The notes under the pieces are model-generated. The model was given only the letters and a program-made list of their open reading frames with translations, searched no databases and was not told where the DNA came from. This document shows positions 30,802 to 32,740 of a DNA stretch of 32,740 bases, in pieces. The position numbers were made by a program, and so were the translations under genes. Source of the stretch: Vitrella brassicaformis (taxonomy: Eukaryota > Sar > Vitrellaceae); contig CDMY01000336.1 of NCBI GenBank assembly GCA_001179505.1, positions 407,397-440,136 on the forward strand. Direction: 5' to 3'. Each line of letters begins with the position of its first letter. The first letter of the stretch is position 1.

Positions 30802-32740
30802 TCACCAGAACTCATAGCCACCCTGCCTTGACCCATCGTCCACTGACGGCCCCTCAGCCACCAACCCCGCGCCCCAAGACCCCTCATCCACCTCGCCACC
30901 ATCAGCCTCGTCAACAGGCCGTCTCTTCCTCCCACCCTGCCTGAATCGCATATCCCTCGCCCGTCGCTTCTTACGCTCCAGCCGCTGCAGCAGCTTCTCG
31001 TCGTCAGTCAGCTGCCGGGGCTGCTGGTCGGACTGGTCGTCATCGCCCTCAGTGCCCATGAGTACCTTGCCGATGCGCTGCTGCACCTCTTGCAGGAACT
31101 CCCTCTCCTGTTCAAGGAGGAACTCGAAGCCCTGGGTGGCGTCAGAGGGGTCCAGGTCGGTCAGCACACCGGCGATCTGCATCGAGGGGGTCTCCTCTTT
31201 CAGACGACTGAACGAACAAAGGAAAGGCACTCATAGAGAGGGAGAGAGCTGTGTGCATGTGTCTGCGTGGGGGATGATAGGGGCTTACAGCCGCATAAGG
31301 AAGAGGTGGGTGGTCCAGGTGTTGGATTCCCCGCGTGTGAGGCCGTAGCCGTCGCAGAACTCGTTGTAGGGGTCCGACAGCACCGGGAAGGAGCACACCT
31401 CCTCCATCTCCTCGTTCGCACTCGCACTGTCCACTGTCACAGCGGCAAAGGCAACCTAAACACACACACAGACACACACACAGTGAATGGGACGTGGTTG
31501 CCGATGCCGTCCTTGTGTGTGTGTGGCTGCCCACTGGGAAGTGTCTGGGTATGTCGAGCCATGGCTGCCTGTCCCCCAGCTTCTTGAGAGAGGCCTTGAG
31601 CTGCTCGCTGTTCGGCCTCGCGTCAGCCAGCAACGTCAAGTAGCGAAACGGCCTGACCCATACACATCAACATGCGACAATGCCTCTAACGAGTCTGGGC
31701 TTGTGGGCATGGCTGACCTACCTCAGTTGAGCAACAAAGTCGCCTCTCTTGCCGTTCGACGCCACCAGCTGCCTCCAAGGACCGAGAGGCGCCTTGTCGC
31801 CCTTCTTGGGGTCGGACAGGAAGGCCTGGTCGGCCTTGAGCTCCGCCAGCCGCCTCTCGACGTCAAACATGACGGGGTCGACGGCGCTCTCGTCGGTCTT
31901 GGCCGAGGAGGTGGTCGAGTTGGGCGCCCTGTCGCCCCCCTCTTCTGACTCGGTCTGCTGGTCGAGCATCTCCACCATCAGCTTGTCGTACTTGTGACGC
32001 AGCTCCTCCTCATCTGATGGGACCAACCATCGCAGAGAAGCTCTCGCGTGTGCATGTGTATGGGTGGGTGGGTGGACGCCCTGCCTGCCTGCCCGCCTGC
32101 CTACCGTTCATGAGGCTGCCTTCCATCCTTTGGTTGAACTCCCGCGCCTTGTTGAGCAGCCGCCTCTCAGACGCAGTCCACGCAAACACGGGCGCGGTCG
32201 GCACTGTCACGTTAGTAGAGGCCAGGGATTGCACCTTCTCCAGGTCCGCCCGGCTGTCCTGCGGGCTGGGCCCCGTCAACAGCACCTGCGCCCCAGCGTG
32301 TGAGCTGAGCCGATCATGCAGCAGCCGCAGGCGGATCTCCATGTCACTGCAGAGCAAGCCAAAGAACACAGGACAGGCACAGCTGCTGGATCTGGCGGCG
32401 ATCGGTTAGGTTAGATGGTTTGGTTGCGTACACACCGATGGAGGATCCGCGCCTGCACGAAGTTGTTTTGCCGTTCTGCTTCGTATTTTCTCCTCTGCAG
32501 GTGGTCGACCTCCCTGAGCGCCTCCAGACACCCCCTGAAGTATGCCTCGTGGGCCGCAAGCCGCCGCCTGGCGCTGTAGAGCTCCTTCTGGATCTGCTCT
32601 GTGGACGCCTCGTCACCTGAGCAGTGGTGGCAGGCAGGCAGACAACAAACAAGCGGTGGCTGGTTCTGCCTGCCGTCGATGTGCTGTGGGGCGCTGACTG
32701 ACCCCATTCCATCGCAGCTCTGAAGGACTCCTCAAGTTTG
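30802..32740 (-). CDS. coiled-coil protein with a peroxiredoxin-like segment (5' end outside window)
   Basis: Eight exons are visible (32740-32703, 32616-32436, 32346-32105, 32013-31722, 31652-31535, 31455-31289, 31207-30802, with the first cut by the edge); that is seven complete-to-partial blocks in one continuous frame of about 480 residues ending at TGA 30802. The first part is a charged helix (EQIQKELYSARRRLAAHEAY, RRKYEAERQNNFVQARILH). The middle has KYDKLMVEMLDQQTES and VERRLAELKADQAFL. A later segment, RPFRYLTLLADARPN then VAFAAVTVDSASANEEMEEV then FPVLSDPYNEFCDGYGLTRG, follows the thioredoxin-fold pattern of AhpC/TSA peroxiredoxins (beta strand, helix, fP-x-LSDP, YGL). The tail is basic then acidic (LERKKRRARDMRFRQGGRKR). 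No peroxidatic cysteine in the usual Thr-xx-Cys context is visible, so catalysis is doubtful. The true N-terminus lies to the right of the window. Confidence 0.8.

Overview
The window is nuclear DNA from an intron-dense, GC-rich unicellular eukaryote. Almost every gene is cut into short exons by GT-AG introns of roughly 60-150 bases that are filled with TG/CA, GTCT and CATC microsatellites. The actin protein carries residues typical of dinoflagellate and chromerid actins. A kinase-like UbiB/ABC1 protein has a leader that looks like a bipartite (signal peptide plus transit) targeting sequence for a secondary plastid. Together these suggest a photosynthetic alveolate, most likely a chromerid of the Vitrella type. 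That assignment is an inference from style and residues, not a database match.

Left third (1-10.3 kb): a possible leftward gene running off the edge; a tiny secreted EGF-like/one-membrane-span protein (472-1070, +); a 15-exon PNKP DNA-repair enzyme (1588-4013, -); and, across a divergent promoter, actin (4477-6192, +). After about 2 kb of microsatellite-rich intergenic DNA comes an unrecognised basic, low-complexity protein (8197-9967, +) containing a near-identical 469-base direct duplication. A second repeat lies upstream of this gene and again upstream of the next one.

Middle (11-22 kb): a 14-exon ABC1/UbiB-family kinase-like gene (11073-14263, +); a transmembrane prolyl 4-hydroxylase (14718-15863, -), head to head with a coiled-coil RING-finger E3 ligase candidate (16146-19157, +) that grew by internal exon duplication; and an RGG/poly-Q low-complexity protein (19868-21684, -), whose start lies only 69 bases from that of the next gene.

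Right third (21.7-32.7 kb): a probable organelle-targeted helical protein (21754-24908, +); a SUZ-like, lysine/alanine-rich protein (25382-27557, +); an F-box-like protein (27718-29956, +) whose boundary with the previous gene is uncertain; and the 3' part of a coiled-coil protein with a peroxiredoxin-like segment (30802 to the right edge, -).

The genes are not an operon and share no single pathway; they are ordinary housekeeping and regulatory genes. The most interesting signals are structural: two places where removing exactly 14 bases with GT...AG ends restores a coding frame, a GC-AG intron, a 160-base coding block shared by two genes on opposite strands, duplicated exon-intron cassettes, and a recurrent TGCGAGCTT-type element ahead of several start codons. 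Exon boundaries below were derived by hand from splice consensus, frame and protein-family continuity; summed exon lengths are divisible by three except where stated.
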